A model generated the notes under the pieces. The model ran no database searches, had not been told where the DNA came from, and saw nothing but the letters and a program-made list of their open reading frames with translations. The position numbers and the translations under genes are program-made. A DNA stretch of 64,000 nucleotides from Myrica gale (Eukaryota > Streptophyta > Magnoliopsida > Fagales > Myricaceae): NCBI GenBank assembly GCA_963930655.1, contig OZ005618.1, positions 4,424,001-4,488,000 of the forward strand. Direction: 5' to 3'. Below are positions 1 through 12,336 of this stretch, piece by piece; the stretch's first letter is position 1; every line of letters starts with the position of its first letter.

Positions 1-42
1 CCAGAATACTAATCATTACGCATGATTTCTTGTGATTTTCAG

Positions 43-138
43 CAGGCCGAGGTACCAGATGAATTCACCTGGATGCACATGCACCAGACATGGCGGGATG
101 GTTCAAGAGCAAGAGAGCAGACAGTCTGGTGTTTCTAG
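43..138 (+). CDS. Possible last exon of an unrecognised gene, cut by the left edge
   Basis: A pyrimidine-rich acceptor ending in TTTTCAG at 36-42 is followed by 31 open codons and a TAG at 136-138. The peptide is rich in Trp, His and Met (it contains EFTWMHMHQTW) and ends in TVWCF, which looks like real coding sequence rather than chance. I do not recognise the family. The rest of the gene lies left of the window, so the frame cannot be confirmed; a longer overlapping frame from 32 has no such features. Confidence is low. Confidence 0.3.
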   Translation, partial: QAEVPDEFTWMHMHQTWRDGSRAREQTVWCF

Positions 139-1635
139 GATGCGACTTAGGTCAGCATTAATTGTCTGGGCCCAGTATATTTTTCAAGGCAACGTGTACG
201 AAAATGGTCTTTGGGGTCTAGGGCACCTCTGTTTCTTAGTTACTATTACCTACGCTGCATGAAGTCAGTGAAATCAGAGTTGCCACAGAATCCTCAATAA
301 TTTTCTGTTGTGATATGATTCTGTGCTCAAATAAGTCTGTAGCTTGTATGTATAAAATGACCCTGTGGGCTCCATCCAAGAGATCATAGTACACTAAATA
401 TTTAACCAGATATGTGATCATGATGGACATTATATCTTCATGTGCAGCTCATCAGACTCATGACCAAGCTTAGGTTGTAGTAGTAAGTCAGCTCAAGAGA
501 ACACTAGGTGCTCTAGTTACTTTGGAGACGCATCAATCACCTTAGGCACAGCTGCTAATCTATTCTAGGGCAGAAATCTCCAGTCCCGGATTGTTGAAGA
601 TGCTGCATATAGGTGAATATCCGTTGTTTTAGTCTAGTTACTTAAGCCAATATCCACATTATCATTTGCCACTTAAACCATGTCAGCAGCTAGCAAATTG
701 CACCGTGGAAGTCAGCAATCCGAGGTCATAACCATCGAAAGCTGTAGTTTTTTTCAAGAACTTTTGTTTTGGTGCTATGCTGTTACAAGAGGTTGGATAC
801 TCTAATAGAGCATCTGATATCTCTGGCCCGAAGAGAGAAGGGGCTTTGTTGTTTCTTATTGCTGTCTATTACTTATCCATTCGGTTACTCCGAATATAAC
901 CTCTGTTTCCCACCCGCACCGGCCAAATTTCTTTACGTTTTTGCTTTTGCCACTTTTGTCAACTCTTGGCAATGGCCTTGTCCTCAGCTTAGTAAGAACT
1001 ATATCCAATTTCTTTCAATGGCCTTCAAGAATGACATTCGGGAAGATGGTCCAAAGACTCGATAGTAGCATCCTTTTAGTTGGTGTTCGCTGGGAAGATG
1101 ACATATCTGATTATAAATTGGGGCTTCTTACAATTCGGCTGATCGCAAAATATGGAATTGGGATTGCTTGTGAGCCATAGCTGCGAAGACAAGATATGAA
1201 CATCTTTCATTCTTAGCTAAGCGTACCTGGACAGGAACAACTCCTCTGCGAAAATCTTATTTTCGACTGGGTTAAATGCAAAAACAAGGAGATTCATTCA
1301 AGGAAAACAATTGAAAATTGCCGTCATTTTGTATACTTATAATGTGAAACAAGAAAAGAAAAAAAGTTGTAAACCAGTAAAGAATCTGCCTAGTTTTTCT
1401 CCTTCCACCTTATATTCTCTTCTATATTTTATTCTGGGGAGACGAGAAGTAACCCAGCCTGATAGGTTCACCGGAGTGAAACCTACCTAACAGGTTGATA
1501 AATTCCGTACCGCACAACCCCTTAAGCTACACAGGTTAAGTCTGCGTGAGAGTGATCCTAATAAATTGTTTACCCTTGAAGAATTTGAACTTGAGACCTC
1601 AAGGAGAGCACACCCCTAGGTCACACCCCTTGGGG

Positions 1636-1672
<37 letters not shown>

Positions 1673-2333
1673 ATCTATTGTTACATAAAAAAAAATGAGA
1701 GAAAAAAGAAGAAGAAGAGGAGGAAGAAGAAAAAGAAGAGCATGGCAAGCTAATCGTGTCAGCCATTTGAAACATGTATACTTCAAATACTGGGATTATG
1801 CATTCAGAATTTGTAAATCTTTAGTCTCTGCAACCAGCATACAGTCGGTCAAATTTGAATGTCTTTAGCTTTATGCACTCAAATAATGCAATTGCTTTGC
1901 ACATTGTAAAATTCAATGTCTATGGCTATTCACTAAAATGAACACGTTCTGAGGTGAACAAATATTTTGTCTACTGATTAACAAAATATGATCCTTGAAT
2001 TATCCTTGCAATAAGTTGATTCACTGGAGAGATGAAAAAAAATGAGCTCCTCCTAAATAAGGTTACAAGTTACAATAATCATCAGGTAATTGCAAATCAA
2101 TTAGGAACAAAAACACCCTGATACTTGAAGCTGTTGCTTTTTTTTTTTCTGTAAGCTAACAGAAGTTAGCTTAATATCATACACTGAGACCGTGCGAAGA
2201 AGGTTTCAACGGCTAAACTGTCCAAAACATCCAATTACTTCTCTTGCAGGCAGCCCCTGCCCCTTGAAGCTGAGAAGTATAGCCAGCAGTTGAGTAATAT
2301 GGTAAGAAAATGCGAGTGTAACAGAGACAGAAT
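139..2333. other. Spacer without a convincing gene
   Basis: No reading frame with splice signals or recognisable protein similarity was found on either strand. The stretch contains a (TC)n microsatellite at 1639-1667, followed by a purine-rich GAA/GAG tract around 1690-1740. The segment at about 1440-1630 resembles a degenerate dispersed repeat, but I could not assign it to a family. Confidence 0.5.
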
Positions 2334-5300
2334 TCAACGATGAATAATCCACTCAGGGTATCCACAAATAACCATACCTGCGAAAAGCAAACTTAAAACT
2401 ACAGAAACTATCACAGTGCGCAGACATGGCTTTTCACCTACACCAGCTGAGGTTGACCTGTATTAAGAGTATGTTAGCTCAATCAAACAAGATATTCCAT
2501 TACTAGAAATTCTCACTAGAAATATATCGACAACAACAATAGCCAATGTGAAACCATGACCAGAGAAACCAAAAGAAGGAAATTGAGCCAATAAACCAGT
2601 CAAAACAAGGCGGCAGGTTAAGATAAATAATATAACCTTTTTCTTCGTCTGCAGTAATCATTAGACATTGTTTCTTTTTAAGGTTGGTAAGCTACTCGCA
2701 CATAAATGCAAATGCCAGTTGGTCCTGAACCAACAACCTCACCCTCCACTCGGTTCTATGGAGAAGTCCCAGATTAGCTAAAGCTCATTGGTGATGATCA
2801 TTAGACAATTGTTAAAGCAGGAGTATATAGGAATACCTTGTCAACCCCTTAACAGACTCAGTTGTGAGTCCAAACCCAAATGGGAAAAGTGGATCATAGT
2901 GTGAATCCCCGACATTCATTGGCAGTTGATCCACTGTTCTAAACCATGTTCTGGGAAGTTTTCCACTGAATTCATAGTCCCCAAAAAGGACATCAGTTAT
3001 GCCTTGGCCTTCAGTGCCTGGTAACCATGCTGCCACTAGGGCATTGATTGAGGAAAGATATGGTTCGATCACAATAGGTCTGCCAGAAATGATGACAACC
3101 ACACACTTTACAATCTCGCAAACATTCTGAATGATGTCTGGGCCAGGATCTGCCATAGCGAGGGTCATGCTGTCCCCTAAAGTCTCGGCGTAAGGGTGCT
3201 CACCAACAACAATGATAGCATATTCGAAATTGTTAGACTTAACAAAGTCACTTTCTGGAGTCTCGCGGTAGACAATCTCCGTGCCTGGGTCAACTGTTGA
3301 AGTGACAGCGCCAAGGATGGTGGTTCCTACTCAATGATAGAAAGTCATTTGGTTTTCAGTTATCATTATAGAAAATGAGAAGCAATGGTACAGCACCAAA
3401 AACTTATCAGAATAAGAACAGTCGTTTCTACCCTCTGGCTAGATAACACATGCTTATATGAAGCTTCCCAAAAACCTATCTACTAAAGAACCTTCAAGCA
3501 AGAGGCATACAAACCCACCAAGGTTGATCAGCCCCAGATTCACGTGTATCTGATGTTTACATATACACTGCCCGAATAATTTAAAATAGTTGGAGGTGAA
3601 CCTTCATTCCTAACTATACTCCATTCTGAGACGAACCTATTAGCACTACCTACCTGCTTAATTTCCAATATTGACAAACACTCAGCAATCGATGAGTGGA
3701 TCATAATTCTCATCTCCTCCACTGAGAGATGTTAAAAATAGGAGTCGAGTCTATTTCGTACTTGTAAAGGAACATACCCCTAGTATAGTTGTTGCCACTA
3801 AATCCTAGCCATGCGATTGTCCACCCACCACATTGATAACCCAAATTATCAGCATGACTACCAGCAACTAGGATCTTCTGGGCCTTCTTGGAAAGAGGTA
3901 GCAGAGGATTTGTTTCGTTGTCCCCATTCTTCAGTAGCACTAGCGATTTCCTGACAGCTTCTCTTGCCAAGTCTCTGTGTGCCTAGTCAAGTAGCAGGAA
4001 ATTAGCTTTCTCGTGGTAGGCAATTTTTTATTCACACTAGTGCCATGAATGTCAATATTACTAGCTTTTCAATTGTGTGTTTTTGGTTGTTTATGGAAGT
4101 GATGGGACCAATAGAAAATATGTTTAGAGGGAGAAGTTTTTTGAATTGTATTCTATTGATCTTTTAGAGAGTAAAGGGTCCACTAAGAGTGTGTGGAGAA
4201 TCTTTGTGAGATGAGAGCTTTTTAGAAAACATTGAAAGTAGTTTTGGTTTTTGTGTTTTTTTCTTTGTTGAAACCAAGTCAGATGATTACATGATAAGAG
4301 GTTTTTGGGAGACTGACAATGGTTAAGGTTGAAAACATGTTTGGATGAAATTATGAATTTGGGCCTAGAAAATAAGATTGAAACATGACTTTGCCAGTCT
4401 AGAATTTCTGAAACTATATATAATAAATCTGACACGTAATTCCCATAAGAGGCATACATCTAGTTAAATCCTACCATGATAAAAGCCTATTTCATGAAGT
4501 CAATTTAAAGTTTATAAGTTGACAGGCCAAGTCAAAAGCCGAGAACAGTTAACTAACCTGGCTTCCAAGTTCATTGACTAGGCTGAAATCAGCAAGTGGG
4601 TTCTCAAAGAGACCCATGCTGAACTTGACTAGCAAAATCCTTGCTACAGCATCGTCAATGCGATCCATTGGGATAATGCTGTTGTTAACGAGGTTGGTAA
4701 GATCGCCGATGAACTCAGTATATTTGAAAGGGACCATGACCTGTTAAAGACAGAGACCAAGCCTCTCAGACAAAGGGCAGCAGCTTATAGTTTTCTTTTA
4801 TGATTTTTTTCTGAGATTTGTCCCAAAACATAGCCACTGACCATGTCAATGCCAGCTTGAATTGCAGCTTGGATGGAGTACGAGTAGTTTGAATGCGGTG
4901 GTGAGGTAATCCTGTCAATACCCTCCCAATCTGAGATAACAAAACCCTGACAGTTAATAAGACACTCATTGTAAGTAGTGTGAAATACAGGAATCCAGGT
5001 TGCATAGACAGAATAGAGACACCTATCAAGACTGACAAACAACAGAAGCAGCAACAGAAACAAGAATAACAACAAAACAGGTTGGAGGGGACCATAACAT
5101 TTTCAAGCTTCACTTCAAATCTAAAGGTGAAGTAAGAGTGAAAGAATATGTGGTACCTAAATTACTAAAAGCAAAACAGAACCTAAAGCAAAGATGGGTG
5201 ACAGAATTACTTTAAAATTTTGAAAAGTGACTATTTGATAAATGGGACCAATCATTCTTTAAGGACTTTATAGAGGAACCCTCCCACATAAAATTATGGA

Positions 5301-8300
5301 AAGATAGATGAACAGCACCTGCATCTGGAGTACCATGGTTGATCAAAGTATGCCTATCAATTTAATTGTTGGACAGTCATGAAAACTTTTAAGAAGAATA
5401 ATCTAGCAGAAAGGAAAATTGTTGATGGGGGTCAAGGGAAACTGCAAAAAGATAGAAACTTAAAGAATGAGTAGAAAAGATAACGAACATGTAGCTATTG
5501 ATTTCTGTTAAACAAATTGAAGGTGTTGTAAAGGATAGGAGAGAGTGCATAGAGGATGTCGATGTAGGTTCTACAAAAAATGATGACAGCCAAACGTTGA
5601 AAAAAGAGCATAAACCTAGCAAGGGCTTTATTCTGAAAGAGGGTTCTTGTGGTCTATCTCAATTATTACGTAAAAGTCTGCATACCACAAAATGGAATAG
5701 ACCAAGCTTAATATCATTTACAATCAAAATATAACTTGAAAGATTTATATGGTGAACGAGAACGTTTTCTTTCTCTTTCCTTTGGTTTTTTTCAGTCACA
5801 GAGACAAATGTATATAACCAGCCCATATCAGGTATTTCAGTCCAATGTCTGCACTAATGTTTTGCATAAAAATCAGGTTACTTATCTTCATTTTCCGTGT
5901 GATATAATTAATAAGTAACAACAGGAAACCACAATAAGCATGGAAATAAGAAAAAGATGTTAACCTTGAACTTAAGAGTGTCTTTCAGGAAGCCCGTAAC
6001 TAGTTCACGGTTTGCATGCATCTTTTCTCCATTCCAGCTGGAGTAGGAAACCATGATTGTGGATACACCCTTGATGATGGAATCAGAATAGGCAGGCATG
6101 TGAATGCTGAGCAACCCATGCCGGTCAATCACTGCGTTGTTCTCGTTGATGCCTTTGGTAGTCCCACCATCTCCCACAAAATGCTTCGCACAAGCTGCCA
6201 CCTTTTTCCTGCAAGGAACCTCTACATTAAATGGAGGAAACACCAAAACAGCATATGCTTTCTTTCTTCTTACATTTAATTTATTTTAGATTTTATTTTG
6301 AGAGAGAGAGAGGGTGGGGGTTGCATCAGGTGAGGGATTCCAGCTATTGAGTTACAATGTCCTCGATGAATAATTGAGTATAAGAATAACAAGAAAGACA
6401 GACATAGAATAAATGATATCAAGGTGGTTCTTTCTTTTCTTTTTTCGGTTAAAACATCCAGGAATTGCATAGATCACACAAAAAATACAAACCAAGTTCT
6501 CAAGGGGATCAAATCCCTCATACAGCCAACGTAAATTAGAAAAACGCTCTATGGAATAGGGGTTGCCTGCAAGAACTACTCTTGAGACGGTCCATTGAGC
6601 AAGATGGTGCGCACGAGAATTTGCACCTTGATTCACTTTAGACAAGGTGTTGCTTTCTATTTGCAAATTTGGGTGAGGCATATCAATTTTTTTTAATCTA
6701 AAAAGTCATTGACTAGATGCAGGGTGGGAAAAACCTACCATTCCAACCCCCACCCCCCCAACCCCAAAAAAAGAAGAAGAAGAAGAAGAATGAATAAGAC
6801 TATTTTTTTTCAAAGAGACCATACTTTCCACCAACAAATGGAACTCCCTTCCGTAAAAAAGAAGCATCTCCTTGTAATCCAGGTATAATCTCTGTCATTT
6901 CCTGCACGATCCTGTGATCCTCACTGTAGCTTTCATAACACCGACCCCACCTTGGATCTCTACAGACCTGGAGAAGGTTTTAGATTTTCAGGTAAGATGC
7001 AGGAATTGTAATGCAAAGCACAAATAAGCATTCATCCTACAACCTCTGTTCTTCATTTTCTTTGGGGGACAAGTCATTAAGCAACTTTAAATATTTGAAA
7101 CTTGCTAAAACTTTATGGTTAAGTTTAGACAATGCAGAATATCAATTTACCGCAATGCATGGGGCAAAGACATAGGGAATCCCTGTTCTCTGACTTCAAG
7201 AGCAGTTGCAGCACCAATCCTTCGCACCAAGTCAGGATCCCTACACATTAATTAGTTAAGGAAGTTTATCTAGTTCAGTATCTCCTCAGTCAATAATATA
7301 AATCAAGAGTTTAGAGTGGTCCCTTTAGAAAAGATATTACTCAACTATTTGTATCAACATGATGGAAATCTATTCAAATGAAATGCAACTTATGATTTAG
7401 TTCCATTGATATATTTAAAAGGCACTCAACCATAGGGATTTAAAATGAAAGACATCATCTCCTCATTTAACAAATACTATATCGAGCGTGCTCTTAAAAA
7501 ATGATCAAAGAATTTCAAAGTTCTACTTACCTGGTAGCTCCAAGACCAATGTTGTGAGGAAATATTGTAGCGTTATAAACGTTATTGTGTCCATGAACAG
7601 CATCGATGCCATAGACCATTGGAATACCTAAACGAGTGGACAGAGACCCTTTCTGCAATTTGTTGATCATATTTACCCAATCCTCTGCGCGAGCCTTTGG
7701 AAGTGGCACACTCCCACCACCACTCAATACGCTACCTGCCAAATATCCATGCAAAGCTTCACCTTAAGTATCATTAGTTTCACATTATTTTCACTAATAG
7801 GTATTTTTAATAGTTTAGTGTCTGGCCCCCACTTGACAATAAGTCATTTATTTCAGTTTATCTCTAAGGAAAGATTTAAAGACAGAAAAATCTTTATTTT
7901 GCTTGATAAGTAAAACAACCCATCTCTCAGAATAAGACCTTTCATACATACACAGAACAGGTGAGAGATAGTATTTTAACTAAAGCAGCACGTGCACCAA
8001 AAAGCATAGACTCAACTACAAAGTAGTTCAGAGATTTTATCGTGTACAGAGTATCAATATATACTTCTGTGTTGGAGTCTGCATATAAATAGGACATCTA
8101 GTCTTTTATTCACCTAAAATCTCATATTATAAGTGTACAGTAATGTGCAGTACTTCATCTTCGGTAAATAATAGTATACCATATAGTGCCTATATAACTC
8201 AAAAGCTTTATTCCCAGTATCTATAACTTCCAAAGAGTTAAATGCAAAATCAGTAGATTTGGGATATCATTATGAGGGGAATCCAAAAGGTTTTTCACTT

Positions 8301-8886
8301 CCAACTTTATGTGGAGAGGAATAAATGAAATGAAGAGCTTCAAATGAAAATGCCACCTCTATGATTCAGCACCCGTGACCATAAAACAAACACTAAAACT
8401 GACCCGTGAGGGCTTAAACTGGCATAAAGCGCAGAGTTGGCTCATTCAAAACAAGACCCGGGGGGGGGGGGGGGGGTATGGCTTAAACTCGAAGGTATAC
8501 ATAGAGGAAGACATCACCAGAAATGTAAATTCTTTTTACCAATGAAGTAAGACCATAAAATAAACACTATATTTGACCAGGATTCAATTGTATATGGAAT
8601 GGCATAAATTCAATGCTTTTATATTGAAGACAACATCAGAAGCTTTATGTAGAATGTTTTTACCAATGAAGTAAGACTTCATAACCTCAGGATCGGCAAC
8701 AGTCCTGTCAATCTGAACCATCTGACCAATCTTCTCCTCCAAACTCATTCGACTCAAAAGGTCCTTAACCCGAACTTCCACATGTTGCCTTGGGTCTTTG
8801 TATTTCATGTCCTCTGCATCTGCATATGAAGCCCACCACCACCACAAGCACACCATTCCCAATATTGGGATCAAAACCCTAACCAT
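2334..8886 (-). CDS. GH3 beta-glucosidase / beta-glucan exohydrolase with GPI-like tail (copy 1; one-base frameshift in exon 3)
   Basis: Ten exons on the minus strand: 8664-8886, 7531-7735, 7151-7240, 6825-6967, 5965-6208, 4842-4946, 4558-4740, 3778-3982, 2837-3326, 2334-2457. Every boundary has GT-AG signals. The protein starts with a signal peptide (hydrophobic core rich in W, then ADAED) and carries the GH3 landmarks: [30 protein letters not shown], the nucleophile in VISDWEG (Asp about 308) and the acid/base loop [10 protein letters not shown] (Glu about 509). Plant relatives, such as barley ExoI and Arabidopsis BGLC1, remove glucose from wall glucans and xyloglucan in the apoplast. Exon 10 adds about 40 residues with a hydrophobic stretch ([14 protein letters not shown]), a likely GPI signal or membrane tail absent from copy 2. 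Exon 3 is 90 nt against 91 in copy 2: one base is missing near 7187, shifting the frame to a TGA at 6895-6897. Restoring one base gives 670 codons, so this is either a very young lesion or a sequence error. Confidence 0.85.
8460..8476. repeat. Run of 17 G
   Basis: An uninterrupted G homopolymer lies in intron 1 of GH3 copy 1. Such runs are error-prone in sequencing, so its length should be taken as approximate. Confidence 0.9.
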
Positions 8887-10621
8887 CTTCTCTTTTCTTC
8901 CAGCTGGTATCTCACACTAAAACAAAGGGACGCAATTATTTACGCAGGGAAAAATCATCTTTCTGCCTGGTTACCAATAAAAATGTTGGAAAAGAAAGGA
9001 ATATAAGCTTGTGGACCACGGTCCATTTTACTGGGTATCTACATTTCCAGGAAACAGAAATGCAGCTCAAAAGCACAACTATTCAGATTTAGCATTGCCG
9101 CCTATGCTCTTTTCCTTACCTTTTCCTAAATGTTCTCTCACCAACCAAACGGAACTACTGAAAACAGTCTCGAAGCAGCGACGAACGTGTACGTGTGAGT
9201 GAGAGAGAGGAAGAGAAAGAGAGATTATCGGGGAAGCAAAACAAACAAAGGCACTTTGGCCGAATGTGAGTGGGAGTGGTAGTCTGTGTCTGAACAGTGA
9301 CCTATCAAGTGAAAGAAGGACATGTGGGGACTTGATTTTTATTGCATTCATTGTCCGGCAGATTGTAATAGTGACCCTTTTGTGGCAAAATTGTCATTTC
9401 GACGACCAAGATGGTTGCTTCCCTCTCCCATCAGTTTGTTAATGGATTCCCAGACCCTTTAGCACAAACAATTGCAGGCCCTCTGCTATGTGAGATTGCT
9501 CTAAACTAAACCTGAAAACGATAAGTGTTCACGTCAGTCCGCAGAGGTAAAGAATGCTCAGTATAGTGGCCTTGGTGGAGCAGTAAGAATTCGTAGGGTG
9601 TCACAGAAATAAACCATTACTGAAACGCATGGAACGGGGTTCATAACTTCCTTTCTGAGCTTTCTCTGCACATCTCATCCACGTTGTTGGAGTGGGCCAA
9701 CATGTGTTCGTCGTGGACGAACAGGCTCCATGCCTGACTACTGTCAGAAAGTATAAATGAAGCAGACACATACACGAGGGGAGGATGGGGATTATGGCTA
9801 GGATTAGCCCATGGATCATCGTACTCCTAACTGGTCAAATTCTTTTTATTCCTTTTCCTCAATGAATCAGTTCTTTCTAGTTTTTGAAGGTGGCCTCCAT
9901 TGGTCTATTTGTTGGTACGGTTTCAGAAGTGGAACAATCTAAGTAGTCGGGATTACCATTATACAAGCATGGACCATGGTCCAACACCTACATTCTCCCC
10001 GTTACAAACTGCAGAAAGCAAAAGCAGTGAAGATAGTAGTCTGTTAAGAAGTACAGGGAGAAGACTAACCATTTGGCATTTCCCCATTGGCAGAAGCACA
10101 AGACAGTACCAATTGCCGGTCCTGCATCCATCAAGTAATTTTGCATTTAAGAAGTTATGGTAATAGTCTGTCTGTTGGATCTCTTCAAAAATAGTGATAA
10201 AGAAACAACATAAGCAGAGCGGATTCAATATGTGCTTCAGAAACCCCACGATTGTTAAGAAACAAAGTCTACTGTAAAACGTACCTCTAGAAATTTGCAG
10301 CCAGATCAGATGAAAAGGACTTGGAGAAATAAAATATTAATAGAAATCCTAAGATGAAAATTCAACCTCAGGAAATGTTGCTTACTGAGACAATCATCCC
10401 TGTAATTTTCCTTCCAAATTGAATTCCCAGATGATTGTTCAAAGAAAAGGTGCAATGATTATGCACTTCAAAGACTGGGAGACCCAAAGGATGTGGCTTT
10501 TTCCTTTGCACAGCCATTATTATAAATTTCTCACAGCCATCGTTGGTGGGAAAAGCATTGCTCAATAATGGTTGTTTTCTTGTGCAGCCACCATGGAAGC
10601 CATTTTTCACTGGCTGCTTAA

Positions 10622-10656
<35 letters not shown>

Positions 10657-12336
10657 CACTCATGCTTAGTCCCGAACAATATTGCCCTATACACGTACCA
10701 TGAAGTGGATGACAGTGTGATCCTAAAGAGAGAAACAGAGTAGCAGAGAATAACTCAGTTATTTGAAATCTGGAATCAGTGGAGACATTCATTTACCTGA
10801 ATCTGAGATCTGCTTGCAAGTTGGCAGTTTATTAAGAAAGTTGTACGCAATATAAGAAAGTGGGACATTCTTTTAAGCTCCCTTTGCCAAGACGTGGGTT
10901 CCAGGAAGAGTATCAATTTTCGTTCTGGACTGTTGTATCCCTCTTCGGTACTTCATTTTGGTTTTTCTCCATGGGGATATATTGGGAATGGAAAGGGCGG
11001 AGTCTAATGTACCAGTTTATTTTTTTTCTTCGGGTCTAATGTATCAGTTGGGTCGGGGGAGATTACGCCTTTCTAAATGGAATACCTGCAAATTATGTAC
11101 AGCTGAATTCTTCTTCTTCTTCTTCTTCTTCTTCTTCTTCTTCTTTTTTGATAATTTACTGAAGGAGAAAGAAATCCACACATCATTACATATGATCAAA
11201 GAAATGCACTTATTGAGGTAAATATAGATATGTGCAGCTAAACCTAAATATGATACTATCAAGACAACCACCGCTGCCAATTGTTGCCCGAGAGCACCCT
11301 GACCCAACCCCTGCCGCCACCGTCTTGGTCCCCCGCCTCCGTCAAGAGGGAAAACTGCTCTATTGCAGAGGCGGTTTCAAGGTGGCGGTAGACAATTACT
11401 GCCTACCTTCCGGTAGAACAAAACGATTTGTTTTAGTTTTAAAAAGCGAAAATAATTTGTTTTCATTTTAGGAGCAAAACAAAAATAAAAGCTTTGCACT
11501 TTGCTTTTCAAAAGCAAAAAGACTCCGAGCCCCCTTCCCCCTCCGGCCTCCAACCTCTTTCTTTATTATTATTTTTTTTGTGGTGGCATTGAAACCGTCC
11601 TGGCGGATGTTCCACCGCCATCACTTGGATCACCTTCTCCTCGTAAAAAAAGGATACTGCCTCCGTAATTGTTGGGAGGCGGCTACCGCTCTCCGATACC
11701 GATGGCAGTTTTACCAACAATTACTGATTGTTTTAAACAACCCTACCTACTAGTCAATGGCACGAGAGGGTTTAGTTTTTTGAGGCATAAGGCACCAAGT
11801 ATAGCTCCTACAAGTCTAGCTACTCTAATCTGCAACTCCGAAGATAACATTTTGTGAAACATGGAATCATCAAAGTGAGTCCTTCCTTAAAATGGATGTA
11901 AGTGGTCCCACAAGACACAAATATTTGCATGTCATGTGGTCCCATGGATAGGAGTTGATTTCAAAGTTCTTTTACGTACATTTACTAAGACACATTATAA
12001 TTGTACGCTTTGAGAGAACCGGACTATACAAATGAGTGCAGGCGGGCCAGTTCTAAGTAGTTCTTTACGAGTGATGCGATTAGCTCTTTCTTGGGTCATT
12101 GCATACCCACAAAGTGGAAAGATCATTTCGAAGCTTCCTAAATTCCAGTCTTTAAGGAATAGTGGTACGAGAAAGAGTATTCACTGCATTTCTTGCTGGA
12201 AATTTGTAAAAGAAGTATTTTTATTATTCCATTTTGACGAGTACAAGACAAAAGGATACCAAGATTGCAGCAGCAAAGAAATTTAGAGGTATTGTCATGT
12301 TCTAAGCATAAGGGATTTTTCTGTAGATGAATTTTT
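8887..12336. other. Spacer between the two GH3 genes
   Basis: This holds the 5' flank of GH3 copy 1 and the 3' flank of copy 2. I see no coding exon. Simple repeats are (CT)n at 10624-10653 and (CTT)n at 11108-11144. A polyadenylation hexamer (AATAAA on the minus strand, 12220-12225) sits about 110 bases past the copy 2 stop. The palindrome-like words GGACCACGGTCC (9014-9025) and GGACCATGGTCC (9971-9982) occur twice without known meaning. Confidence 0.5.

Noticed and set aside
769..1180. Overlapping open frames of 79-98 codons
   Set aside because: No splice context, no recognisable domains and compositionally like spacer DNA.
4124..5113. Minus-strand open frames within GH3 copy 1 introns
   Set aside because: They overlap introns 6 and 7 or run through exon 6 into intron; exon phases of the GH3 gene explain the coding signal.
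9011..9982. Repeated GGACCAYGGTCC palindromes as regulatory sites
   Set aside because: Only two occurrences, no known motif match and no relation to a promoter that I can place.
11044..11307. Lys-rich / Phe-rich frames around the CTT repeat
   Set aside because: A trinucleotide microsatellite creates the open frame on both strands.
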